This document shows positions 26,496 to 34,341 of a DNA stretch of 64,000 nt, piece by piece. The notes below the pieces were generated by a model. The model saw only the letters and a list, made by a program, of their open reading frames with translations, was not told the origin of the DNA and made no database searches. Within the stretch, counting starts at the first letter, position 1. Each line of letters starts with the position of its first letter. The translations under genes were made by a program, and so were the position numbers. Source of the stretch: Calothrix sp. PCC 7716 (GTDB taxonomy: Bacteria > Cyanobacteriota > Cyanobacteriia > Cyanobacteriales > Nostocaceae). Where the stretch lies: contig NZ_AP025018.1 in NCBI RefSeq assembly GCF_019977735.1, positions 248,001 through 312,000 on the forward strand, read 5' to 3'.

Positions 26496-26691
26496 GCTTT
26501 TTTTTCAAAGATTGGTAGTATTTTAAAGCCTCTTCTTTTGAAAGACGTTCGTTATCTTCTGAATCCATGAGTTTTGCCAAGCCATAGTTTTCTAATATTT
26601 CTTCAATTTTTTAAAATTCAGCAATAGGAATTTGTACAGCGATTGGTTGCTGGTTTTCATCTGTAACAAAGTTTTTAGTAATTTCTAGCAT
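26482..26691 (-). pseudogene. Antitoxin gene with in-frame stop
   Basis: From ATG 26691 the frame reads MLEITKNFVTDENQQPIAVQ then IPIAEF, hits TAA at codon 27 (26611-26613), and continues in the same frame as KIEEILENYGLAKLMDSEDN to a normal stop at 26482. The sequence after the stop is clearly coding (EDNERLSKEEALKYYQSLKK). One base change, for example CAA to TAA, explains it. The end overlaps the RelE start by 14 bp, the usual antitoxin-toxin order. Confidence 0.7.
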
Positions 26692-26795
26692 TTTACTACC
26701 TTATGCAAGCTCTTTAAATTTTTATTTTAGCTTATAACCACCTAAAGCGGAACCCAAATTAAACAATGAAACAACAAGCTGTTTAGAACGAATGA

Positions 26796-26854
26796 GTGTT
26801 CTCCGGTTGGGTGGAGCGGAGCGCGGAACCCAACGATGGTATATTATGGCGCCT
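26796..26854. repeat. Dispersed repeat GTTGGGTGGAG...GGAACCCAAC
   Basis: CGGTTGGGTGGAGCGGAGCG followed by CGGAACCCAACGA; an inverted version with extra CCACCCAACC units lies at 21144-21183. The final GGCGCC before the 5.2 kb GGCGCC-free island is at 26849-26854. Confidence 0.6.
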
Positions 26855-26961
26855 GGTTTTGTCTTAGGGACGGGTATTTCTGAGCGCCTATCCCACTCAT
26901 TGGTTTATTATTGTTATTATGCAATCTAAAGATTTTTTAGCTTGGTAATTATAGATTTTGC

Positions 26962-27040
26962 GATTGCATTTCAAACCGCATCGGGTTGCAAACCCAATGC
27001 TAATAGCGGAAGTCCTCTATAAGAGGACTAGAGTAAAAAC
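26962..27040. repeat. 79-bp dispersed repeat (copy 2)
   Basis: Same orientation and order as 25182-25260: GATTGCATTTC, CCGCATCGGGTTGCAAACCC, AATGCTAATAGCGG, then the 19-bp palindrome AGTCCTCTATAAGAGGACT (27011-27029) and GTAAAAAC. In this copy the GGGTT-GCA-AACCC stem is perfect. Confidence 0.8.
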
Positions 27041-27114
27041 AGAACTTTTGTTACACCCTACTTGTCAGTTCGTTGTTTTCTCAAGATAATACTAAATTAG
27101 TATTGGAGTGCATT

Positions 27115-27981
27115 ATGCTACCTGAAATAGAACAGTTATTAGCAACTTTAGAAACAATTATCAAAAATTTGACTTCAGGTGGAAGCGGGATTGGTAGTGA
27201 AGGTAGTCACCCTTTTCGTCCCCTCGTCTGGTCAGTATCTGAGCAAGGAGAGTTTAGCTTTGTTAAACTTTTAGAAGCTTCAGGACTATTAACGGAGATA
27301 GAACTGGATGAACTAATGGAGGTTTGGAAAGAACGATTTATTCGCCCAGGTATATATTCTGAAGCTGGTAGTTATAAAATGATTTCTCAAGCTTTACCAA
27401 AGTATCAATCTCTAATCGAAATATTACAAACAGAATTGGTTGAATTACGTTTTTTTAAAATCCAAACCTATAACGAAAAAAGCGGAAAAGCTGGTAGTGA
27501 TGGATTTAAGGGCTATGATTTGCTTGGATTGATAGTTGGGCAAACAACCGCTGGTGACTGGGTAGCTTTTTCCCAGAAGGTTGAACCTCCTGACAGCGCT
27601 GCATTTGGAGAACGTCTACCCAGACATAATTATCCTCTTAGCGAAGTACTATTAAGTTTATCAGAACAAATCGAACCTATCTTAAAAGACTCAGCATCAC
27701 TTCTTGTTTTCAATGCTTCTCTTAGAGAAGATTGGGCAATAGAAGAAGTTTTAAGGTCTATTCGATTTTTAGAAATTTATAGCTTTCGGGGGGTTATCGA
27801 TGAAGAACAGGGAGCGGGATACCCTTATGAATATGGAAATTTTGAAGAGTTTATAGCTGCTCATTTAAGAGACACACGGGTTTATGTATTAGGTAACAAT
27901 TCTCTGTATAGGCTTTATATTATTGGTAAGTGCCTCACTGGAGATTGGTTAGGAGCATTAACCTTAGCAGTTTGGACATAA
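27115..27981 (+). CDS. Protein with two nuclease A inhibitor-like (NuiA-like) halves
   Basis: 288 residues from ATG 27115, preceded by GGAG. NuiA of Nostoc inhibits the secreted non-specific nuclease NucA. Residues ~10-165 show the family pattern: a helix, a HPFRPLVWSVSE segment, a long helix before ELRFFKI, and LIVGQTTAGDWVAFSQKVEPP, which matches the IVG-TxSGDW-Gxx signature. A second, shorter half ends with LYRLYIIGKCLTGDWLGALT and VYVLGNNS before it, repeating that signature. No nucA gene is in the window. The gene lies inside the GGCGCC-free stretch. The family call is by eye and moderately sure; the double arrangement is uncommon to my knowledge. Confidence 0.6.
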   Translation: MLPEIEQLLATLETIIKNLTSGGSGIGSEGSHPFRPLVWSVSEQGEFSFVKLLEASGLLTEIELDELMEVWKERFIRPGIYSEAGSYKMISQALPKYQSLIEILQTELVELRFFKIQTYNEKSGKAGSDGFKGYDLLGLIVGQTTAGDWVAFSQKVEPPDSAAFGERLPRHNYPLSEVLLSLSEQIEPILKDSASLLVFNASLREDWAIEEVLRSIRFLEIYSFRGVIDEEQGAGYPYEYGNFEEFIAAHLRDTRVYVLGNNSLYRLYIIGKCLTGDWLGALTLAVWT

Positions 27982-28095
27982 ATATCTCTAATAGATGTAA
28001 AAATAATTCTCATTATTATATTACATTAATTTTCTATTGTACATATTATAATATTGTCTAAGTTAAATATATTCTGAAAAGTAAGGTTGAATTTT

Positions 28096-28333
28096 ATGTT
28101 AAAGTCAGTTAAAGGAATTTACAAAGACGGCACTATTGAGCTATCCGAACTACCATCTGAGATATCAGAAAGCCCTGTAATTGTAACCTTTTTGTCGGTT
28201 CAAGCTGTCAAAAGTACTTCGCAAAACATGTACTTTGGTATGTTATCTACTTCAAATCAGCAATCAACCGAGGAAGATTTCACAATTAGCAGAATTTCAT
28301 AGTGACTCAGATGATAAATTAGACTGGACTTAA
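28096..28333 (+). pseudogene. VapB-type antitoxin with C-terminal frameshift
   Basis: ATG 28096 starts a DUF104-like antitoxin (MLKSVKGIYKDGTIELSELP..SPVIVTFL). The open frame ends ISRIS at 28302, but the adjacent frame then reads AEFHSDSDDKLDWT to TAA 28331-28333, the normal acidic end of such antitoxins. A one-base slip near 28285-28300 explains this. A truncated PIN gene follows 4 bp later, so the module is decayed. Confidence 0.6.
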
Positions 28334-28337
28334 AAAA

Positions 28338-28415
28338 ATGAAGTATGTCGTTGATACCCATACTCTAATTTGGTTTTTGGAAGGCAATCCTCGCTTGGGG
28401 GAAAGTTCAGTTTAA
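28338..28415 (+). pseudogene. VapC (PIN) toxin, N-terminal stump
   Basis: ATG 28338 reads MKYVVDTHTLIWFLEGNPRL followed by GESSV and a stop at 28413-28415. VVDTHTLIWFLEG is the canonical PIN N-terminus with the first catalytic Asp; the remaining ~100 residues are gone. It sits directly after a frameshifted VapB gene. Non-functional. Confidence 0.7.
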
Positions 28416-28439
28416 CATAAACTACAAGTTATCTTATCC

Positions 28440-28658
28440 TTATTCCATGAGAGTGTCGAGTTTAGCCAGTATTTTTAAGCCTTCTTCTGAATTGCCAGTT
28501 GCAGCCATTGCTTTAAATCTGGTGTGGGCATCAAATTCTGCTAAAGCGATGGTGGACAATTCTTCAATCAGCTTATTAACACTTATGCCTTTAGATTGGG
28601 CAAGTTCTTTTAATCTATTGTGTTTTTCGTCTGGTAAACGAATAGTTAAAGTAGCCAT
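28440..28658 (-). CDS. Orphan CopG/ribbon-helix-helix antitoxin
   Basis: 72 residues. MATLTIRLPDEKHNRLKELA then KGISVNKLIEELSTIALAEF is the standard ribbon-helix-helix of cyanobacterial CopG-like antitoxins, followed by FKAMAATGNSEEGLKILAKL. Such genes are normally followed by a PIN toxin on the same strand; here the downstream space holds only the opposite-strand VapC stump. It may bind DNA or neutralise a toxin encoded elsewhere. Confidence 0.8.
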   Translation of the reverse strand: MATLTIRLPDEKHNRLKELAQSKGISVNKLIEELSTIALAEFDAHTRFKAMAATGNSEEGLKILAKLDTLME

Positions 28659-28785
28659 CGCGTGTTTAACTCCTAATATTTTGTAATTATCACGAATGTT
28701 TGCATGTAAATATTTTGTCTGATTTGACGCATAGTATAAATACTAAAGAGTAAACCTGTAAACTGATATTGACCTGTAGTAGTAG

Positions 28786-29031
28786 TTATTTGGTAAAGCG
28801 ACGTTTAAATCGGTTATCAAGTTTGTCTTTTTTTTTATTGTTGCAAATGCAACATAGAGTTTGTAAGTTACTAATATCGTTTGAGCCGCCACGAGCAAGA
28901 GGATTAATGTGGTCAATGGTTAGTTTAGCTTCTTGTTGAGATTGTCCGCAGCTTTGACATTGGTAGTTATCGCGCTCATGTACATACTTCCTTACTATTT
29001 GAGGAATTACAATCCGAGGAGTCTTTTTCAT
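28786..29031 (-). CDS. Small HNH endonuclease
   Basis: 81 residues. An HNH fold with zinc-binding cysteine pairs: NYQCQSCGQSQQ, then the catalytic LTIDHINPLARGGSNDISNL and a second pair LCCICNNKKKDK. The His of DHINP and the Asn of SNDISNLQ are in place. It is a bare HNH module without fused domains, so it could be a mobile-element or phage-type nuclease, or a DNA-damage enzyme. Lies in the GGCGCC-free stretch next to decayed toxin modules. Confidence 0.88.
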   Translation of the reverse strand: MKKTPRIVIPQIVRKYVHERDNYQCQSCGQSQQEAKLTIDHINPLARGGSNDISNLQTLCCICNNKKKDKLDNRFKRRFTK

Positions 29032-29149
29032 TTTAAAGTTGTTGATGTAAGTTTATAATTAGACTGTTTTAAGATATAATGCATTAGGGAACATTTGACA
29101 ATATACCTCTTGGCAACTAATACTAATTAATTTAGCATCAACTATTATT

Positions 29150-29198
29150 GTAGAGACGTAAAATTTACCTGTGGAACACTCCGTGAACACGTCTCTAC
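29150..29198. repeat. Dispersed hairpin GTAGAGACGT...ACGTCTCTAC
   Basis: Arms GTAGAGACGT and ACGTCTCTAC separated by 29 bp. Same family as 33294-33321, 42052-42081 and 51170-51198, but with a longer loop. Lies downstream of the dynamin gene and may end its transcript. Confidence 0.65.
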
Positions 29199-29212
29199 AC
29201 CATGAATTCAGA

Positions 29213-31921
29213 CTATAAGCTTCGCCTGAAACCCTTGTTCTTTCGTTTGCTTGCAAAATTTTTCGATTGACTGAAACTTCCTCGTTCTAATTGACTGGAA
29301 TCAGTGGATTGAGAAGACGAATTATCTGGTTGTATTAGTAAATTTGGTTGAATAACTAATTCTGAAGTATTATGATCAAATTCTACCGAATTTATACTTA
29401 TGTCGCTAGGCATTGTGATTAAATTATTGTTTAGATTATTCAAATCTAAACTAGGAGGTGCTTCTAATAAATTTTCATCTGGGTTTAAAGAATTAGAAAT
29501 AGTAAACAATGCAGTATCACTTGAATTATCGTGAGGTATTATAGGCAACTTATAGTTGTCTAATTTCATTTCCTCTAGATAATTATTAATGCCTGTAATG
29601 GCTTTATTATAGTTAACGATCTTTTCCTCAATTTTTCTTAATTTATGATTACGTTCATCCACTTTTTTATGAGCTTCTTTTTCTATAATTTGTAGCTTAT
29701 TAGTGCGAGCTAGCTCAGATTGCTCCCAAATTAATTGTCGTTTATCTTTAGCTATTTGCAACAATTCATCGCTTAAAATTTTAATAATTTTAGCGCTAAA
29801 ATTTGACCCTATTGTTTGCTCAAATTTAGATTTAAAGTCAATTTCTAGCTGTTGACGTATTGCGGGTTCTGCGTCAACCATACGTTTGATGTCTCGCGAT
29901 TTAGAAGCTTCTTGTAAAGCTTCACGAAATTGATAGAGCCAAACACTATCTTCTCCATCATAAAGGTCTGGGCTTTCAATAACAAAAAAAGTACATTCTC
30001 CTCGCGCTAAAACTTTTACTCCTTGAGTCATTTCTTTCTCTATATCAGATAATCTTGACATAATTTGGCAATCATCACCCAATAACAAGTTACGAAGCTG
30101 ACGATAATAGCTTTTCTTACGTACTCTACTAATCAAACGGTTGAAAAAGCTAGCTATTAAATTCTCTGACTGCTGTACTAAGATATGCTCTAGTCCACTT
30201 GCTATACTATAAAACGCTTCACCTAAAACTGATACTAAAGGTGCTGTTACTTGACTATGGTTACGACAGGTATTTGCAAATGCATCTAGTACATAAAATT
30301 TTTCTATTAGGTGCCCTAGATTCATTTCCATCTGTTCGCGAAGATTCTCAAAATCTTTCTTAAATTCTTCACATTCATCCATTACTAGTTTTTGAATTTC
30401 TTCTTCAATATGCGTGTAAAATTCTTCTCCAATCCTCCATACTTCTTGCTTAATATTTTCTAATTCATACTGTGTAACTTCTTCAACATTGGCAGGCAAT
30501 TTTTTTTGTAGGCAGTATTCTTCTCGATAATTTTGGTAAATATCTTCACAAAGGTCATTAATATCTTGAGCTAAAGCAATAAATAGTTCTGGTCGCTTTT
30601 CTTCGGTTAGATAGCGCGTGATAGCATTTCTAAAATCTTGAATTCCGCTATCTTGATATAATTGGTCAATTATATCAGTACGATAAAGATTAAGAATTTT
30701 GACGTATTGTTGATTTTTAGTTTCTTTTTTGGCTCTTACAATGTCTGAAAATTTATCAGAAGGCAATTTATCTGAGTCACAGTAGTCTAAAAACTCCAAG
30801 ACAAATGGATGCGTATTTTCATTAGAACTCGAATTTTTGGAAAGCTCTTCCTGAAAAATGGAATCGATTCCCCAACGGTCCCCTTCATTTGTTTTTTTGA
30901 TTAAGCTAGCCCAGTAGCCTAACAAAGCACTTGTCTCATATATACCTCTTGGAGCATGACTAAAATTATTCCTCATTAGTTCATCTAATTTTTGTTTTAG
31001 AATTGAGCTACGCCAAGTTTTATCAATGCGATTAAAGACGTAAAAAACGCGGTCACGTATCCCTGAATTATCCCGCATTGCTTTTATCAACTTCTTTTCA
31101 GCGGTTTCTGTTTCTCCTTCTTGATCTGCCTTCATTACGCAAATAACAGCAGAAGTGTTTGTATCCGCAACCTTCCGGTCGGTTAATTCTGCATCTCTTT
31201 GTACAGGAGCATCAATTCCTGGTAGATCAACTAAGACGTTACCATCCTCTAATAATGTATGATGACAATAATATGTAATGCGCTGAAGAACTGCACTGTT
31301 ACTACCTCGACGCGCGTACTTATGTGCATCTTGTGGCGCAAGACCTAGCTCTTCCATTGCAAAAGTTTTATTTTGATGCTCATGAATATATTTACCATTC
31401 TCTTTGAATCCATTTAATAACTCTTGTAATCCATTTGCTTCTTCTGCCCTTTCAGTGCTTTTTGAACCTCCCTCCTCTTCTATAATTTGCTGACATCTTT
31501 GGGATAGCTCTTCAATTTCTTTATCTTTATTAATGTCATATTTCTTCTTGATTTTCAGTGTTTGCGTTTGGCATCTATCATTAACCTCTTCCTGAATTTC
31601 TTTTACACTTAGAAAAGTAAAATCGCATCGTTCTTCCTCTTGCGACTTAGCAAACTCAATGTAACACTCTAAACCAGTTGCATGACCAGTAGCGCTGTAA
31701 AGTAAATCTTTTCCTAGCAAAGCATTTATCAGCATTGACTTGCCAGCACTGTATGTTCCTGCGAAAATAATTTCAAATCTAGGATCAACTACCTTATCAC
31801 GAGATGTTTTAATTTTACTTATATCATGCTTTCCTTTTAGAAAAGGCTCTTTGTCTACTAAACGAAGTAGAGAATTTACGTGTATTTCTATACTTTTAGA
31901 TTCGGATGTAATTTGCTTCAT
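29213..31921 (-). CDS. Dynamin-like GTPase
   Basis: 902 residues. GTPase motifs: P-loop GTYSAGKS (residues 55-62), switch I region with SATGHATGLE (~77), G3 DLPGID (~230) and G4 NRIDK (~297; N-R-x-D instead of N-K-x-D). The middle is a long helical stalk with a region near 570-620 (LVSVLGEAFYSIASGLEHIL) that could touch membrane. The C-terminus has a coiled coil (KKVDERNHKLRKIEEKI) and a Ser/Asn-rich tail. Bacterial dynamins remodel or seal membranes, and some protect against phage. No GGCGCC occurs in its 2.7 kb, unlike the rest of the window. A TolQ-like membrane gene and a 111-residue gene lie upstream on the same strand. Confidence 0.9.
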   Translation of the reverse strand: MKQITSESKSIEIHVNSLLRLVDKEPFLKGKHDISKIKTSRDKVVDPRFEIIFAGTYSAGKSMLINALLGKDLLYSATGHATGLECYIEFAKSQEEERCDFTFLSVKEIQEEVNDRCQTQTLKIKKKYDINKDKEIEELSQRCQQIIEEEGGSKSTERAEEANGLQELLNGFKENGKYIHEHQNKTFAMEELGLAPQDAHKYARRGSNSAVLQRITYYCHHTLLEDGNVLVDLPGIDAPVQRDAELTDRKVADTNTSAVICVMKADQEGETETAEKKLIKAMRDNSGIRDRVFYVFNRIDKTWRSSILKQKLDELMRNNFSHAPRGIYETSALLGYWASLIKKTNEGDRWGIDSIFQEELSKNSSSNENTHPFVLEFLDYCDSDKLPSDKFSDIVRAKKETKNQQYVKILNLYRTDIIDQLYQDSGIQDFRNAITRYLTEEKRPELFIALAQDINDLCEDIYQNYREEYCLQKKLPANVEEVTQYELENIKQEVWRIGEEFYTHIEEEIQKLVMDECEEFKKDFENLREQMEMNLGHLIEKFYVLDAFANTCRNHSQVTAPLVSVLGEAFYSIASGLEHILVQQSENLIASFFNRLISRVRKKSYYRQLRNLLLGDDCQIMSRLSDIEKEMTQGVKVLARGECTFFVIESPDLYDGEDSVWLYQFREALQEASKSRDIKRMVDAEPAIRQQLEIDFKSKFEQTIGSNFSAKIIKILSDELLQIAKDKRQLIWEQSELARTNKLQIIEKEAHKKVDERNHKLRKIEEKIVNYNKAITGINNYLEEMKLDNYKLPIIPHDNSSDTALFTISNSLNPDENLLEAPPSLDLNNLNNNLITMPSDISINSVEFDHNTSELVIQPNLLIQPDNSSSQSTDSSQLERGSFSQSKNFASKRKNKGFRRSL

Positions 31922-32095
31922 CGGTTTACAAGTTTATCGCTTTAGGGTAAATAACAGGATAATTAAGCGTATGGATTGGTATTATTTATTACCAAGACAA
32001 TTAAATTCCTTAAGCTTAGGGTTCCCTGAAATAAGGCTGTTTAATACAGAGAAAACAAAAATTTATAATGAAGTGTAAGGCGAAGTCGGCAGTAG

Positions 32096-32215
32096 TTAAT
32101 CCTCTAGAGGGCGCCAGTAGGTCGCACGCAATAACTGCGAACGCGCTTCGACATCTGGGTCATGGCTCAAATGTAAAGCTATAACTGTTGCTTGACGCTT
32201 TTGGTACAATAGTCT
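32096..32215 (-). pseudogene. C-terminal remnant of an HNH endonuclease gene
   Basis: The frame ending at TAA 32096-32098 reads QKRQATVIALHLSHDPDVEA then RSQLLRATYWRPLED. This matches the C-terminus of the intact HNH protein at 34342-34773 (GRATVIALHLSDDPDALEVR...GWHPPED). Its left part overlaps the end of the TolQ-like gene in another frame, so a junction lies near 32200-32215. The HNH nuclease core is absent. Confidence 0.7.
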
Positions 32216-32835
32216 CTAGCTTCTTGCTCTAGCTGAGAAATTATTTTACGCCATCCTTGTAGTTGAAAATCTCGCTCTCGCTGTTTGTCGGGTGAAGGTG
32301 TGACCTCACAAAAGAATAATACTAAAGTAAAAAAGCTTCCTGAGCCAAGCCGCATTAACGAAGTAGAAAATGCTGTCTTCATCCCTAATAGTAATTCTTT
32401 ACTTGAAGCGATTAATTGCTCGGAACTACTAGTATCTAAATTTATTCCTTGTAATCCTTCTTGTATTCCATAAAAAGTTCCTAAAACACCAATAGCTGTA
32501 CACAAAGTAGTAACAAAGCGTAGAGAACTTCGAGGAACTGGACGTGATAAAACCTCTGGATACTTTCCTAGTATATATTTATTATCTTGTTTGAGAACGG
32601 CGCCTTCATCATTAGTTTGTAAATGTTCTTGCTTCCATCGGCGAATACTCTTATTTTCCCCTTGTTTGGGATTTTTCAAAGATGTAATAGCGGCGCCAGT
32701 AATTCCACAATCTGATTTACAATATTGCCATACTCCATACACTTCAACGGATACCGCAATAAACACAACGATTGCCGTTGCCCAGTGGAAAGGGCTATTA
32801 TCCCAAACAATACCCCAAATTTTCGCTAGTCCCAT
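32179..32835 (-). CDS. MotA/TolQ/ExbB-like (ZorA-like) membrane protein
   Basis: 218 residues with three membrane helices at about 18-38, 105-125 and 158-176. The core CTAIGVLGTFYGIQEGLQGI, then SKELLLGMKTAFSTSLMRLGSG is the signature of the MotA/TolQ/ExbB proton-channel family, nearest to the ZorA branch (GxLGTFxGI...LLxGMKTAFxTS). Such channels couple proton flow to motion or to effector activation. The protein ends shortly after the last helix, without the long ZorA tail. Its last codons overlap an HNH remnant in another frame, so the C-terminus may be truncated. The 111-residue gene ends 9 bp upstream and a dynamin gene follows 257 bp downstream. Confidence 0.75.
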   Translation of the reverse strand: MGLAKIWGIVWDNSPFHWATAIVVFIAVSVEVYGVWQYCKSDCGITGAAITSLKNPKQGENKSIRRWKQEHLQTNDEGAVLKQDNKYILGKYPEVLSRPVPRSSLRFVTTLCTAIGVLGTFYGIQEGLQGINLDTSSSEQLIASSKELLLGMKTAFSTSLMRLGSGSFFTLVLFFCEVTPSPDKQRERDFQLQGWRKIISQLEQEARDYCTKSVKQQL

Positions 32836-32844
32836 ACAACACCC

Positions 32845-33180
32845 CTATACCCTTTTAAATGTTTCTACTTCTTTAAATGTCAACCACTGCTCCGCTATCC
32901 GCACTGGTAAATGGTCTGCATCCAGAAATTCCCCAATCGGTTTTGTTAGACGCAAGCCATATAGTGGTTCCGAAGCTTCTGTTTTAGTGTCGAGAACCAA
33001 ATAAACCTGCTCAGGTGCATAACTTCGCAATAAACGCACCTGCAAACAGCTTTTAAAATCGCGCGTTGAAGTAGAAAAGGGTGAATCTTTGCCAAATAAC
33101 TCACTTGTCGCTTTCCAAGCATGATTAAATGCTTTTATCTCCCGAACCAACTGTTCGAGAGGGGGATGCAGTAAATCCAT
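32845..33180 (-). CDS. Hypothetical protein upstream of TolQ-like channel, 111 aa
   Basis: First gene of a minus-strand unit; its stop is 9 bp before the TolQ-like start, so the two are surely co-transcribed. No family recognised. Visible features: an N-terminal helix (LEQLVREIKAFNHAWKATSEL), a strand-rich middle (CLQVRLLRSYAPEQVYLVLD), and a C-terminal helix with AEQWLTFKEVETF. Soluble, near-neutral. A cytoplasmic partner or plug of the channel is a reasonable guess but is not shown. Confidence 0.65.
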   Translation of the reverse strand: MDLLHPPLEQLVREIKAFNHAWKATSELFGKDSPFSTSTRDFKSCLQVRLLRSYAPEQVYLVLDTKTEASEPLYGLRLTKPIGEFLDADHLPVRIAEQWLTFKEVETFKRV

Positions 33181-33293
33181 GATTCCACTGATGGTTGATT
33201 TTTTAAATATTTTTTGTACTTACTCGTATAATTCCCATCAACCACCACGAACTAACAAAAATAAAAATAAATATTTTAATACATTTGTATACA

Positions 33294-33321
33294 GTAGAGA
33301 CGTTACATGTAACGTCTCTAC
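33294..33321. terminator. Palindromic hairpin GTAGAGACGTTAC-GTAACGTCTCTAC
   Basis: A perfect 28-bp palindrome between two minus-strand genes, with no long T-run. Identical core to 42052-42081, which sits between convergent genes. It may end the transcript of the 33401-33823 gene. Two GGCGCC sites follow at 33350 and 33369. Confidence 0.5.
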
Positions 33322-33400
33322 ATTTGGTCTAATATTATGTAGTTGTTAGGCGCCATTTTATAACACAGGCGCCACAGTTTGAGAATGATTAATGTTTTTC

Positions 33401-33823
33401 TTAATTAAGGTCTTGAGGATTAAAACCAAATCCTGACTTGTGTATAGCCATTTCAGTAAAACGTGAATACTTGACCATATCGGTAGGGGGGTAATCTGCC
33501 GATACTGCAATTAGCCCAACTTTTATATCCTCGAAATAAATAAAACCGCCAATACGTCCTCCTGCTTGGAACGGTCCATGAAAGAACTTATGCTCTGCAA
33601 TATAAATTGTGAGGTCATGATGAATCTTTATTTTCCTACCAAACATTTCTTGGCAAGTTTTGCGGACAACAGTATCTAGATGTTTGTTTTGGACACGTCT
33701 GCCGTGTTGTTCAATGAATTCTGGAGCGTCGGCAAAATTATCCATGTAATACAGCCAGATTTTAGAAAAGTCTTTTTCATCAGTCAGTTTTTGCTTGAGT
33801 TCCTGCAATTTGTCAAGTTTCAT
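33401..33823 (-). CDS. Hypothetical protein, paralogue of 25575-26009
   Basis: 140 residues from ATG 33823, aligned with the start of its paralogue. Core segments are nearly identical to it (DFSKIWLYYMDNFADAPEFI; TIYIAEHKFFHGPFQAGGRI; FIYFEDIKVGLIAVSADYPP). The differences lie in the C-terminal ~20 residues. The DNA also stays similar in the third codon positions, which suggests a fairly recent duplication. Function unknown; no membrane or secretion signal. Confidence 0.75.
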   Translation of the reverse strand: MKLDKLQELKQKLTDEKDFSKIWLYYMDNFADAPEFIEQHGRRVQNKHLDTVVRKTCQEMFGRKIKIHHDLTIYIAEHKFFHGPFQAGGRIGGFIYFEDIKVGLIAVSADYPPTDMVKYSRFTEMAIHKSGFGFNPQDLN

Positions 33824-34048
33824 AGTGTCGGTAGTAGATACTCGTTTGGATAGGAGACGCAAATAACAGTGTTCAGAATTACTATAAATCTAACATAGCA
33901 ATCGCCAATCTTTTCAAGCTTGAATTTAAAGATTTGCATCAAAAATCAGGTAATGTTTTATACTCTTAAATAATTATTAAATTTTAACCATATAGAGACA
34001 TGTCATGTCTTTACACGCATGGATTTTACGTATAATGCCCTAACTGCT

Positions 34049-34333
34049 ATGAAACAAATATTTATTAGTTTACTTGTTTATACTTTCACGGCGCCAGTAA
34101 TTTATATAATAGGTAGAATCATTGCTAGATATGTTTACCAATGTGTCGAGAAACTAAGTTCTTGGGGTTCATATTTAAGCTGTAGCACTGATACACATTG
34201 GAATTATATAATTTCACATCAATTAATAAGAATACTTGATGGGTTTTTAGGGACTGCTATTTTTACACTACCTTCAGGAATGATTTTTATTTTAATAGCT
34301 GTATTGATTTTAGTGGTTAATCGATACAAGTAG
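34049..34333 (+). CDS. Small membrane protein, hypothetical
   Basis: 94 residues from ATG 34049 (MKQIFISLLVYTFTAPVIYI); an upstream ATG at 34019 adds ten residues. Two or three hydrophobic helices: residues ~3-25, ~55-75 and ~70-92 (LPSGMIFILIAVLILVVN). No family recognised. It could be a genuine small gene or a chance frame; hydrophobic pattern and a GGCGCC in frame argue mildly for real. Convergent with the HNH gene, 8 bp apart. Confidence 0.45.
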   Translation: MKQIFISLLVYTFTAPVIYIIGRIIARYVYQCVEKLSSWGSYLSCSTDTHWNYIISHQLIRILDGFLGTAIFTLPSGMIFILIAVLILVVNRYK

Positions 34334-34341
34334 AAAGCAGT

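Noticed and set aside
29059-29256. 65-codon minus-strand frame after the dynamin gene
   Set aside because: It covers a GTAGAGAC hairpin and has no plausible start context.
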